Origin: Chloroflexota bacterium
Lineage (GTDB): Bacteria; Chloroflexota; Limnocylindria; Limnocylindrales; CSP1-4
Length of the DNA: 12,158 bases
NCBI GenBank assembly: GCA_021812735.1
Contig: JAKAMV010000204.1
Location: 1 to 12,158 of the forward strand
Reading direction: 5' to 3'
The position numbers and the translations under genes were made by a program. Numbering within the stretch: the stretch's first letter is position 1; each line of letters opens with the position of its first letter. The notes beneath the pieces were generated by a model, which made no database searches, was not told the origin of the DNA, and was given only the letters and a program-made list of their open reading frames with translations. Of this stretch, positions 1 to 7,819 are shown piece after piece.

Positions 1-1745
1 AGCACCAGTACGTGGTCACGGGGCCCGTCAAGGCGTTCGAGGAGCGCGACGGCGAGATCCCGGTCATGCGCGACCCCTGGGCGTCGTCGTACTACCGCCA
101 GGAGCAGACCTCCGGCCTCATCGGCATCTACGAGGGCCGTGACCCCGAGGAGGCCTGGGGCGGCGGGACTCCCCCGTGGTCGTCGGACCACGAGCTGTTC
201 GACGCGCAGCTCGACCGCATCCTGCCCAACCTCGAGCGCGTCATGGAGCGGATGCCGGTGCTCGCCGAGGCGGGCATCAAGCGCGTCGTCAACGGCGCCA
301 TCAGCCACACGCCCGACAGCAACCCGCTCGTGGGGCCGGCACCGGGCGTGCGCAACTTCTGGCTCGCCACGGGGAGCGGGATCGGCATCGCGCAGGGCCC
401 TGGCTGCGGCCGCTACCTCGCCCAGCAGATGGTCCACGGCGACGCCGAGGTCAACATGCTGGGCATGGACCCGCGCCGGTACGGCGAGTTCGCGGACAAG
501 GCCTGGGTCCGGGCCAAGGCCCACCGGGAGTACTGGGACATGTACCGCCTGGTCCCGCCGGGCGAGGAGCGTCCCGAGGGCCGGCCGGCCAAGAAGACCC
601 CCCTGTACGAGACGCTGGCGGCCAAGGGCTGCGTGTTCGGCGAGGGGTTCGGCTGGGAGCGGCCCAAGTGGTTCAGCCTCGACGGGCGGCAGGAGGAGGG
701 GACGCTCCGCCGCACCAGCACGTTCGGGGTCGTCGCGGCCGAGTGCGCCGCCGTGCGCGGGCGGGTGGGCGTGATGGAGCTTCCGTCGTTCGCGGCCTAC
801 GGCGTCCACGGCGCCGACGCCGAGGCGCTCCTCCACCGCGTGTACGCCAACCGGATGCCCCGCGTCGGGGGGATCGTGCTCGCCCACGCGCTGTCGGCCA
901 ATGGCCGGTTCGCCACCGAGACCACGATCACGCGCCTCGCCAGCGACCGCTTCTTCCTGCTCTCAGGCGCGCTGGCCCACCAGCGCGACCTCGACCTCCT
1001 CCGCGGAGCCGCGCTGCCGGGCGACGACGTGGCGATCGTCGACCGAACGATGGAGTTCACCACCCTGATCGTGGCCGGCCCCCGCTCGCGCGACCTGCTC
1101 TCGTCGCTCACGCCTGCCGACCTCTCGACCCCTGCCTTCCCGTGGCTGACCGGCCACGAGATCGAGGTGGCGGGCATGCTCGTCAAGGCGCTGCGCGTCA
1201 ACTACGTGGGGGAGCTGGGGTGGGAGCTCCACGTGCCGATGGAGCACGCGAGAGACCTGTATGACGCGGTGTGGGAGGCGGGCGCGCCGCTGGGCATCGC
1301 CGACTTCGGCCTGTACGCGATGAACAGCCTCAGGATGGAGAAGGCGTACAAGGGCTGGGGGGCCGAGCTCACCAACGAGGTCACGCCGGTGGAGGCGGGC
1401 ATGATGCGGTTCGTGCGCCTCGACCACGCGTTCACCGGGCGCGCGGCTGTCGAGGCGGCCGTGGCGGACGGCGCCGCCACGCGCCTCGTGTACCTGGAGG
1501 TGGACGCCGTCGACGTCGACGCGGCCGGCGGCGAGCCGGTGTTCGCGGGCGGGGAGCCCATCGGCGTCACGACGTCCGGCGGGTTCGGCCACCACACGGG
1601 CCGGAGCCTCGCCTTCGCGTACGTCGGGAGCGGCCACGAGGTCCCGGGCACCACGCTCGAGGTCTCGCTGCTCGGGGACCGCCGCCCGGCCAGGGTCCTC
1701 GCCGAGCCCGTCTGGGACCCGGCGAGCACGAGGCTCCGGGCATGA
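1..1745 (+). CDS. FAD-dependent oxidoreductase / GcvT-like aminomethyltransferase, dimethylglycine/sarcosine dehydrogenase family (5' partial)
   Basis: The gene enters the window already open; the first full codon is at base 3 and reads HQYVVTGP, matching the conserved HQY-V/L-VT stretch inside the FAD domain of dimethylglycine and sarcosine dehydrogenases. 580 residues are visible. By comparison with the downstream paralogue about 220 N-terminal residues, including the GxGxxG FAD-binding fold, lie outside the window. Visible in order: the end of the FAD domain (HTPDSNPLVGPAPGVRNFW, then a Gly-rich SGIGIAQGPGCGR loop), a linker domain ending in GWERPKWF, then a GcvT-like folate domain with YVGELGWELHVP and a C-terminal barrel. 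Family members demethylate N-methylated glycine derivatives, pass the carbon to tetrahydrofolate and send electrons to ETF or oxygen. One oddity is that the acidic position of the GcvT GGI-xx-D motif is Glu here (codon at 918-920). The next gene is a paralogue 91 bases downstream, probably co-transcribed. The exact substrate is not determinable; other amine demethylases of this fold are possible. Confidence 0.9.
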   Translation, partial: HQYVVTGPVKAFEERDGEIPVMRDPWASSYYRQEQTSGLIGIYEGRDPEEAWGGGTPPWSSDHELFDAQLDRILPNLERVMERMPVLAEAGIKRVVNGAISHTPDSNPLVGPAPGVRNFWLATGSGIGIAQGPGCGRYLAQQMVHGDAEVNMLGMDPRRYGEFADKAWVRAKAHREYWDMYRLVPPGEERPEGRPAKKTPLYETLAAKGCVFGEGFGWERPKWFSLDGRQEEGTLRRTSTFGVVAAECAAVRGRVGVMELPSFAAYGVHGADAEALLHRVYANRMPRVGGIVLAHALSANGRFATETTITRLASDRFFLLSGALAHQRDLDLLRGAALPGDDVAIVDRTMEFTTLIVAGPRSRDLLSSLTPADLSTPAFPWLTGHEIEVAGMLVKALRVNYVGELGWELHVPMEHARDLYDAVWEAGAPLGIADFGLYAMNSLRMEKAYKGWGAELTNEVTPVEAGMMRFVRLDHAFTGRAAVEAAVADGAATRLVYLEVDAVDVDAAGGEPVFAGGEPIGVTTSGGFGHHTGRSLAFAYVGSGHEVPGTTLEVSLLGDRRPARVLAEPVWDPASTRLRA

Positions 1746-1751
1746 CGCCGT

Positions 1752-1801
1752 CGGCCGTGCCCGACACCGGGATCGCGGCCGTGGCGCGGCCGGCCGTGCC
1801 C
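1752..1801. repeat. Three direct copies of CGGCCGTG between the two dehydrogenase genes
   Basis: The octamer CGGCCGTG occurs at 1752-1759, 1776-1783 and 1791-1798. The first and third copies extend to an identical 11-mer (CGGCCGTGCCC). The second and third copies also form the short inverted pair CGGCCG...CGGCCG. The cluster occupies most of the 91-base gap between the two plus-strand genes. It could be a regulator site or a small RNA fold, but in DNA this rich in G+C such words recur by chance, so function is unproven. Confidence 0.4.
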
Positions 1802-1836
1802 TGGCACCGCCCCCAGACGGCCGCAGGAGAGACGCC

Positions 1837-4349
1837 ATGAGCGCACTGCCGACCCGTGCCCGGGTCGTGATCATCGGCGCCGGCATCGCCGGCAACGGCC
1901 TCGCATGGCACCTGGCCCGCCTCGGCTGGCGCGACATCGTCCAGGTGGACAAGGGCCCGCTGCCGAACCCCGGGGGCTCCACCGGGCACGCGTCCTCGTT
2001 CTGCTTCCCGGTGGACTACTCGCGGCAGATGACCGAGTGGTGCCTGGACGGCATCGCCCAGTACACGGAGCTCGGCGTCTACACGCGCTGCGGCGGGATC
2101 GAGGTGGCGCGGACCGAGGCCCGTATGCACGAGCTCCGCCGGAAGCTGACGGCCGCCCGCGCCTACGGCGTGGACGCCGAGCTCCTGACCCCCGCCGAGG
2201 TCAAGCGCCACATGCCCCACCTCGACGAGCGCAGGATCCTGGGCGGGTTCCACACGCCGGCGGCCGGGGTGTGGACCCGCTCTACGCCGGAACGCTGTGG
2301 CGCGAGCGGGCCGTCGAGCTCGGCGCCCTCGCCTCGTTCGCGAACACCGAGGTCCTGGGCGTGGACGTGGTCGACGGGCGCGCGGCCGGGGTGCGGACCA
2401 CGCGCGGCGACATCGGGGCCGACCTCGTCGTGGTCGCCGGCGGCGTGTGGAGCGCGATGCTGGCGGCGAGGGCCGGGGCGCGCATTCCGCTGGTGCCGGG
2501 CGTCCACCAGATGGTGGACCTCGGGCCGGTCCCCGAGTTCGAGCACCTCGACGCGCTCGCGTACCCGGTGATCCGCGACATGGACGCGCTCATGTACGGC
2601 CGCCAGAACGGCGGCGACCTCGAGGTCGGGTCATACGCCCACCGGGCCATCATCGTGAACCCCGAGGACATCCCGTCCAACGAGCGCGCGGCCATGTCGC
2701 CCACCGAGCTGCCGTTCACGCCCGACGACTTCGACCCTCACGTCGGCAAGGCGCTGGAGCTGTACCCGGCGATCGTCGGCAACGAGCGGGTGGGCATCAA
2801 GCACGCGATCAACGGCCTCATGTCGTTCACGCCCGACGGGATGCCGCTGCTCGGCGAGACGCCCGAGGTGAAGGGCCTGTGGGCCTGCTCGGCGATGTTC
2901 ATCAAGGAGGCCCCGAGCATCACGCGGATGGTCGCCGAGTGGATGACCGATGGGCAGCCGGAGATGGACCCGGCGACCGTGAACATCGCCCGCTTCTCCG
3001 ACACCCAGAAGACCGAGCACCATGTCCGGGCTCGGGTCGCCGAGATGTTCCCCAAGTTCTACGGGATCGTCCATCCCGCCGAGCAGTGGGCCTCCGACCG
3101 CGGCGTCCGCCTCGGCCCCGCCCACGCCCGGCATGCCGCCCTGGGCGCGGAGTTCGTCGAGGTCGCGGGGTGGGAACGGCCCAACTGGTACGCGAGCAAC
3201 GAGCCGCTCCTCGCCGAGTACGGCGAGCGCGTCATGGACCGCCAGCACGAGTGGGACCGCCGGTGGTGGAGCCCCATCGCCAACGCCGAGCACCTCGCCC
3301 TGCGCGACCGCGTCGGGATCATCGAGAACCCGGCCTTCGCCGAGTGGGACGTGTCGGGCCCCGGCGCGCTCGCGTGGCTCGGGCACATGGTTGTGGGACA
3401 GGTGGACGTCCCCGTCGGCCGACTGGTCTACACGCAGCTGCTCAACGAGGCCGGGGGCATCAAGGCCGACGTCACGATCCTGCGGCTCGGCCACGACCTG
3501 TTCCGGGTCGTGGACGCGGGCTTCGCGGGCCACGCCGACGGCAAGTGGCTGGTCGACCACCTGCCCGCTGACGGATCGGTCAGCATCGCCGACATCACGT
3601 CGGCCTGGTCGATGGTCGCGATCTGGGGCCCGCGCGCGCGGGACGTGGTGGCCTCCGTCACCGACGTCGACGTGTCGGGCGCGGCCATGCCCTACGGCAG
3701 CTGCCTGCCGCTGGACATCGGGTCGGTGCGGGTCATCGCCGCCCGGATCAGCTACGCGGGCGAGCTCGGCTGGGAGCTGCACGTCCCCATGGAGCAGGGC
3801 GCGCACCTCTGGGACCTCCTCTGGGAGGCGGGCCGCCCGCACGGGATGGTGCCCGTGGGCCTGGCCGCGTACGGCGGCAGCCTGCGAGTCGAGAAGGGCT
3901 ACCGGCTCATGGGCACAGACCTCGAGCTCGACCGGAACCTGGTGGAGGCGGGGCTCGCGCGGCCCAGGGTCAAGGACGCCGACTTCATCGGCAGGGCGGC
4001 GTACCTCGCGCAGCGCGCCGAGGGGCCGTCGAGCCTGCTGTGCACCCTGGCGGTCGACGACCACGCCTCGGCGTCGGGCGTCAAGCGCTACATGCTGGGA
4101 CGCGAGCCCGTCTGCCGCGCCGACGGCAGCGCGCTCGTGGACGGCCGCGGACGGCACGCGCACGTGACCACGGCGGCGCCCGGCCCGTCGGTCGGGCGCC
4201 ACCTGCTGATGGCGTACCTGCCGATCGGGGAGGCGCAGCTCGGCAGGCGCCTCGCGGTCGAGTACATCGGCGAGCGGTATCCGGTGACGGTGGTGGCTGT
4301 CGGCGCGACGGCCGTCTTCGACCCGGAGAACACGCGGATGCGCAGCTGA
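1837..4349 (+). pseudogene. FAD-dependent oxidoreductase / GcvT-like aminomethyltransferase, dimethylglycine dehydrogenase family, interrupted by a frameshift
   Basis: The ATG at 1837 follows AGGAGA at 1825-1830. Frame 1 encodes the FAD-binding N-terminus: GAGIAG (residues 14-19), Asp38 closing the second strand, and GSTGHA (47-52), whose His51 sits where DMGDH/SARDH carry the covalently flavinylated histidine. At about 2266-2271 the homology jumps to frame 3 (GVDPLYAGTLW onward) and continues to the stop at 4349, through the linker domain (GWERPNWY) and the GcvT-like domain (NEAGGIKAD, YAGELGWELHVP). Restoring one base would give about 837 residues, normal for the family. As written, frame 1 ends at 2571 after 244 residues, and the remainder could start only at internal codons such as GTG 2271. 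A missing G in the GGGG run at 2266-2269 explains it, so a sequencing or assembly error is at least as likely as real inactivation. No decay is seen elsewhere in the gene. It is a paralogue of the upstream gene with a different FAD-closing loop (MFIKEAPSIT). Expected role: oxidative N-demethylation with transfer of the carbon to folate. Confidence 0.85.
2262..2276 (+). other. Frameshift site in the second dehydrogenase gene
   Basis: Up to base 2268 frame 1 carries family sequence (GGFHTPAAG). From 2268 frame 3 carries it (GVDPLYAG). Adding one G to the run at 2266-2269 yields an uninterrupted AGGVDPLYAG, a typical family stretch. I see no canonical slippery heptamer or following stimulatory structure that would argue for programmed frameshifting. 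Confidence 0.8.
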
Positions 4350-4442
4350 GGCCCGCGCGCCCGGGACCCGAGGCCGGGGCAGGAGGCGGCGGGACGGGGG
4401 GGGAGCGCGGCCACCGACGCGGAGGACGCGCGGCGGCCAGGG

Positions 4443-4481
4443 CAGGCGCCGAAGCGGCCCCGGGCTCAGGCGCCGAAGCGG
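4443..4481. repeat. 15-bp direct repeat spanning the 3' end of the DadA-like gene
   Basis: CAGGCGCCGAAGCGG occurs at 4443-4457 and again, perfectly, at 4467-4481, 24 bases apart. The right copy encodes the last codons of the minus-strand flavoenzyme (RFGA) and part of its stop codon. The left copy lies just beyond the stop. It looks like a small tandem duplication of the gene end. Each copy contains the palindrome GGCGCC, so the two copies can also pair with each other. An eight-base G run (4396-4403) lies nearby in the same 116-base convergent gap, where no U-tract terminator is visible on either strand. Confidence 0.6.
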
Positions 4482-5704
4482 GCCGGGCTGAACGGCCGCA
4501 GCTCGGCCGGGTCCGTCCCGTCGAGGATCGACGAGGCGAGCAGGGCGCCGGTCCTCGGCGCCAGCGTGAGGCCGAGCATCGCGTGCCCGGTGGCCACGTA
4601 GACGCGCTCGAACGGCGCCAGCGGGCCGACGCAGGCGATCCCGTCGGGCATCATCGGCCGGAGACCGGCCGACGCGGCCAGCGCCGGGGCGTCGGGGTCC
4701 CACGCGCGGAAGTAGCGGCCCGGCGCGTTCCGGATCGCCCGGAGCCGGACGGCGCTGATCCGCTCGTCGAGCCGGCCGAACTCCATCGTGCCCGCGACGC
4801 GGGTGCCGCCGTCGAGCGGGGTCACCGCCACGTGCGCCTCCGACAGCATCACGACCGGCCGCATGTCGAGCTGGGCGGGCACGTAGTCGACGCTGTACCC
4901 CTTGCCCGGCCGGACGGGCAGCCTCGATCCCAGCAGCGCCGCCACGCGACCGCTCCACGCCCCGGCGGCGATCACGAGCGCCTCCGCGCGCACGGCGCCG
5001 AAGTCGCCTCGAAGCTCCGCTCCTCCCGAGGGGAGGGCCCAGGCGCGTGTGACGCGCCCGTGCACCTGGGTGGCGCCCAGCGCGGCCAGGCGCGCCACGA
5101 GCGCGTCGACCACCGACTGCGGGCGGACGTGGCGCTCGTTGGGGAACCTGACGGCGCCCGCCACCGCGTCGCCCAGCAGCGGCACCGCCGCCCGGGCCTC
5201 GTCGCCGGTGAGCACCTCGGGCGCCAGGCCGGCCCGCTCGTAGCGCGGCAGGTCGTCGACGGCCTCGCGGTGCGCGGCGGGGTCGACGTACACGCGCAGC
5301 TCGCCCTCGGCGTGCATCTCGAAGGCCATCCCGTCGGCCGCCCAGCCGTCGAGCGCGTCCATCGTGCCCCGGGCCAGCGCCGCGGTGGCGGTGAAGCCGC
5401 GGTCGTACGCGCCGGCGTTGCACGCCCGGAGCATGCCGGCGAAGAAGCGCACGAAGGACGGGGTGGGCGCGGGGCGCACGAACACCGGGCTGTCCGGCTT
5501 GGCCATCCAGCGCAGCGTCTGGAGCACCACGCCCGGGGCGGGGACGGGGCCGCTCTCGGCGGGCACCACCCAGCCGGCGTTGTTGGACGACGCCCCGGCC
5601 CCCGGCTGGCGATCGCCGACCACGACGACCTCCGCGCCCCGGCGCGCGAGCTCGTACGCGGTGGCCAGGCCGATGAGGCCCGACCCGACGACTGCCACCT
5701 TCAC
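4466..5704 (-). CDS. FAD-dependent amino-acid/amine dehydrogenase, DadA-like (DAO superfamily)
   Basis: A 412-residue flavoprotein, close to the usual length of D-amino-acid dehydrogenase small subunits. The N-terminus MKVAVVGSGLIGLATAYELA contains GxGxxG (residues 7-12). Then follow SNNAGW (family: S-x-NAG), the KGYSVDY and RVAGTMEFGRLD strands of the substrate domain, GLRPMMPDG and ATGHAMLGLTLAPRTG, which closes over FAD. All are hallmarks of the DadA/HcnC-type branch. Such enzymes oxidise the C-N bond of D-amino acids or N-substituted glycines to an imine and pass electrons to a membrane or soluble acceptor. The start is GTG, 13 bases after the livM stop, with only a weak ribosome site; it is the only start that gives the complete Rossmann fold. 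It is the last gene of the importer operon and converges on the plus-strand dehydrogenases. The substrate is unknown: a D-amino acid, sarcosine-like or other secondary amine would all fit. Confidence 0.88.
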   Translation of the reverse strand: MKVAVVGSGLIGLATAYELARRGAEVVVVGDRQPGAGASSNNAGWVVPAESGPVPAPGVVLQTLRWMAKPDSPVFVRPAPTPSFVRFFAGMLRACNAGAYDRGFTATAALARGTMDALDGWAADGMAFEMHAEGELRVYVDPAAHREAVDDLPRYERAGLAPEVLTGDEARAAVPLLGDAVAGAVRFPNERHVRPQSVVDALVARLAALGATQVHGRVTRAWALPSGGAELRGDFGAVRAEALVIAAGAWSGRVAALLGSRLPVRPGKGYSVDYVPAQLDMRPVVMLSEAHVAVTPLDGGTRVAGTMEFGRLDERISAVRLRAIRNAPGRYFRAWDPDAPALAASAGLRPMMPDGIACVGPLAPFERVYVATGHAMLGLTLAPRTGALLASSILDGTDPAELRPFSPARFGA

Positions 5705-5717
5705 GGCAGAGGCCCGG

Positions 5718-6749
5718 TCAGGCCGCCGGGACGGCCGACTCCGGCGCCTCGGCCCGCGGCTTCCAGATCCGGTTGGCGGTGGCCGTCACCAGGCCCGCGA
5801 AGCCGGCCGGGCGGAGGATCATGACCAGGACCAGGAGCAGGCCGTAGAGGACGAGCTCGAGGCCGGGCAGGCTGGCGAGCTGCGCCTGCAGCAGTCCGGT
5901 GATGACCATCAGCGGGAAGGCGATGATGGCCGGCCCCCACAGCGTCCCGCGCCCGCCGATGTACGCCACGGCGAGGATCTCGACCGTGTGGCTGGTCGCG
6001 AGCAGGTCGGGCGTGAGGATCCCGTAGTAGTGGGCATAGAACCCGCCGAGCAGGCCGGCGAACGCGCACGAGAGCGTGAAGTTGATGACCAGGAAGCGGG
6101 TGGGGTTGATGCCCGACGCCTTGGCGGAGGCGAGGTTCTGGCCGATGGCCCGGAACGCGAGGCCGATCCGGGACCGGATGACGACCATCAGCACGCCGAT
6201 CGTGATGAACAGCATGCCGAGGACGATGTAGAAGTAGGGGAGGTTGCTGGACGTGCCGAGGAGCTGGGGCGTGCTGAGGCCGAGCGAGCCGCGGGTGAGG
6301 TCCGGCATGTTCCTGACCAGGCCCATCAGCGCGAGGCCCACGAACCAGGCCATGACCGCCGCGTAGATGCCCCGCAGGCGCAGGGTCAGCATGCCGGTGA
6401 GCAGGCCCACCAGGCCGGCGACGAGGGCGCCGCACACCATGCCGATCCAGGGCGAGATGCCCGCGTCCACGGCGAGCAGGCCCGACGTGTAGGCGCCCAG
6501 GCCCACAAACGCGGCGAAGCCGAAGTTGACGATGTCGATGTAGCCGGCGGTGAAGTCGAACGCCACGGCGTAGGCGGCCATCAGGGCGCCGGTCACGAGC
6601 AGGCGTCGGTAGTCCTCGCCGTCGAAGGGCGGGATCCAGGGCAGCACGATCGCGGCCGCCACCAGGACCGTCGCGAAGATCATCCGGCGCCGGGCGAACG
6701 CCTTCGCCTCGTCCCGGGAAGGGGTGGTCTTGTCAATCACGGTGGCCAC
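5718..6749 (-). CDS. livM: Branched-chain-amino-acid-type ABC transporter permease LivM
   Basis: A 343-residue integral membrane permease with about nine hydrophobic segments after a short polar N-terminus. Recognisable family blocks are DFTAGYIDIVNFGFAAFVGLGA in the first third, the cytoplasmic coupling loop RIGLAFRAIGQNLASAKASGIN that contacts the ATPases, and YIGGRGTLWGPAIIAF near the end. It pairs with LivH to form the translocation pore of a HAAT-family importer. The chosen GTG overlaps the last base of the livH stop (TAG) and has GGGAG five bases upstream. A second GTG nine bases further in has no good ribosome site. The same frame happens to stay open far upstream across livH and livF, which is a GC effect and not a fusion protein. 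The importer's substrate may be an amine or amino acid other than Leu/Ile/Val. Confidence 0.93.
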   Translation of the reverse strand: MATVIDKTTPSRDEAKAFARRRMIFATVLVAAAIVLPWIPPFDGEDYRRLLVTGALMAAYAVAFDFTAGYIDIVNFGFAAFVGLGAYTSGLLAVDAGISPWIGMVCGALVAGLVGLLTGMLTLRLRGIYAAVMAWFVGLALMGLVRNMPDLTRGSLGLSTPQLLGTSSNLPYFYIVLGMLFITIGVLMVVIRSRIGLAFRAIGQNLASAKASGINPTRFLVINFTLSCAFAGLLGGFYAHYYGILTPDLLATSHTVEILAVAYIGGRGTLWGPAIIAFPLMVITGLLQAQLASLPGLELVLYGLLLVLVMILRPAGFAGLVTATANRIWKPRAEAPESAVPAA

Positions 6750-7810
6750 TACTGCTCCCAGACGCCTTTCACCTCGCTGCCGAACAGGCCGGACGGCTTG
6801 AACAGCAGGATCAGGATGATGAACAGGGTCGGCATGACCTCGACCCAGTCCAGGCCGATGTAGTACACGGTCACGGTCTGGAGCAGGGACACGATGAAGG
6901 CGCCGATCATGGCGCCCTGGACGTTGCCCAGGCCGGCCAGGATGACGACGTACCAGGCGAGGTACAGGGGCTGCAGGCCGACGTCCGGGTACGACGGGTA
7001 GAGGAACAGCAGCGCGGCGCCCGCGAGGGCGGCGAGCGCGCACGACAGGCCCATCGTCAGCACGAAGATCCGGTTCAGGCTGATGCCGGCCATCTGGGCA
7101 CCGGCCTCGTCCTGGGCCACGGCGCGCATGGCGCGGCCGGTCCGCGTCCGGAGCAGGAACAGCGAGAACAGGCCGATCGTGACCATCGCGATGACGAACA
7201 CCGCGGCGCGGTCCATCGACACGGACACGCCCAGGATCTGGAGCGGGTGCACGTCCCAGTAGCGCGTGATGCCGCGGAAGTCGTTGCCGAAGATCAGCCG
7301 GTCGCCGTTGATGAGCACGACCGAGACGCCAGCGGTCAGCAGGAAGGTGTTCATCACCCACTGGTCGCGGCTGCGCTTGCGCAGCGGCCGGAACAGGATC
7401 ACCTCGAGCACGGCGCCGACGATGAAGCCCACGATGGCGGCGGCGACCAGGCCGGGGAACGGGGCGACGACCTTGAGCAGGCCGGTTCCGCCCGGGTCGC
7501 TGAGCATCGCGTCCTGCAGGGGCGAGAACACGAAGTACGCGGTCAGGGAGCCGATCATGAAGAACTCGCCGTGGGCGAAGTTGGGGATGTTCATCACGCC
7601 GAACACCAGCGCGAGCCCGGCCGCCATCAGCGCCCACATGCCGCCGGTGACGAGCGTGTCCACCACGATCGACGGCTGGACGAACAGGAAGACGAGGAGC
7701 GCCAGCGCGGCAATCCCGACGGTGGCCCAGGTGACGGTGAGGAAGCGCCGGAGCAGCGGGACCCGGCGGAGGTTGGTGGGGGCGGGCGCGGTCGCGGGGG
7801 TCGTCGTCAT
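6749..7810 (-). CDS. livH: Branched-chain-amino-acid-type ABC transporter permease LivH
   Basis: A 353-residue permease with an Ala/Pro/Thr-rich cytoplasmic N-terminus of about 20 residues, then roughly eight to nine membrane spans. Diagnostic blocks are GLALVFGVMNIPNFAHGEFF near residues 65-85, FRPLRKRSRDQW, the ATPase-contacting loop TRTGRAMRAVAQDEAGAQMAG, and GLGNVQGAMIGAF near the end. This is the usual LivH signature, and the slightly long N-terminus and an extra loop (FSPLQDAMLSDPGGTG) account for its above-average length. It sits nine bases after livF, has GAGG seven bases before its ATG, and its stop codon overlaps the livM start by one base, so translational coupling of the two permeases is likely. 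Function: the second half of the membrane pore for amino-acid or amino-acid-like solute uptake. Confidence 0.94.
   Translation of the reverse strand: MTTTPATAPAPTNLRRVPLLRRFLTVTWATVGIAALALLVFLFVQPSIVVDTLVTGGMWALMAAGLALVFGVMNIPNFAHGEFFMIGSLTAYFVFSPLQDAMLSDPGGTGLLKVVAPFPGLVAAAIVGFIVGAVLEVILFRPLRKRSRDQWVMNTFLLTAGVSVVLINGDRLIFGNDFRGITRYWDVHPLQILGVSVSMDRAAVFVIAMVTIGLFSLFLLRTRTGRAMRAVAQDEAGAQMAGISLNRIFVLTMGLSCALAALAGAALLFLYPSYPDVGLQPLYLAWYVVILAGLGNVQGAMIGAFIVSLLQTVTVYYIGLDWVEVMPTLFIILILLFKPSGLFGSEVKGVWEQ
6755..6759 (-). promoter_or_regulatory. Ribosome binding site deciding the livM start
   Basis: GGGAG lies inside the final codons of livH and is followed by five bases (CAGTA) and then GTG. It supports the overlapping GTG rather than the GTG nine bases downstream or the internal ATG at 6683. 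Confidence 0.65.
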
Positions 7811-7819
7811 CGGTCTGCC

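Noticed and set aside
2262..2300. Programmed ribosomal frameshifting in the second dehydrogenase
   Set aside because: No slippery heptamer, stimulatory stem or internal Shine-Dalgarno in suitable position was visible; a lost G in a G4 run is simpler.
2631..5423. A 930-codon open frame on the minus strand across the second dehydrogenase and the DadA-like gene
   Set aside because: Its translation is Arg/Ala/Gly/Pro-rich low-complexity sequence without domains, antisense to clear family proteins; a by-product of high GC.
4040..6863. Long plus-strand open frames antisense to the DadA-like gene and livM
   Set aside because: Composition typical of shadow frames and no recognisable motif; the opposite strand has complete conserved proteins.
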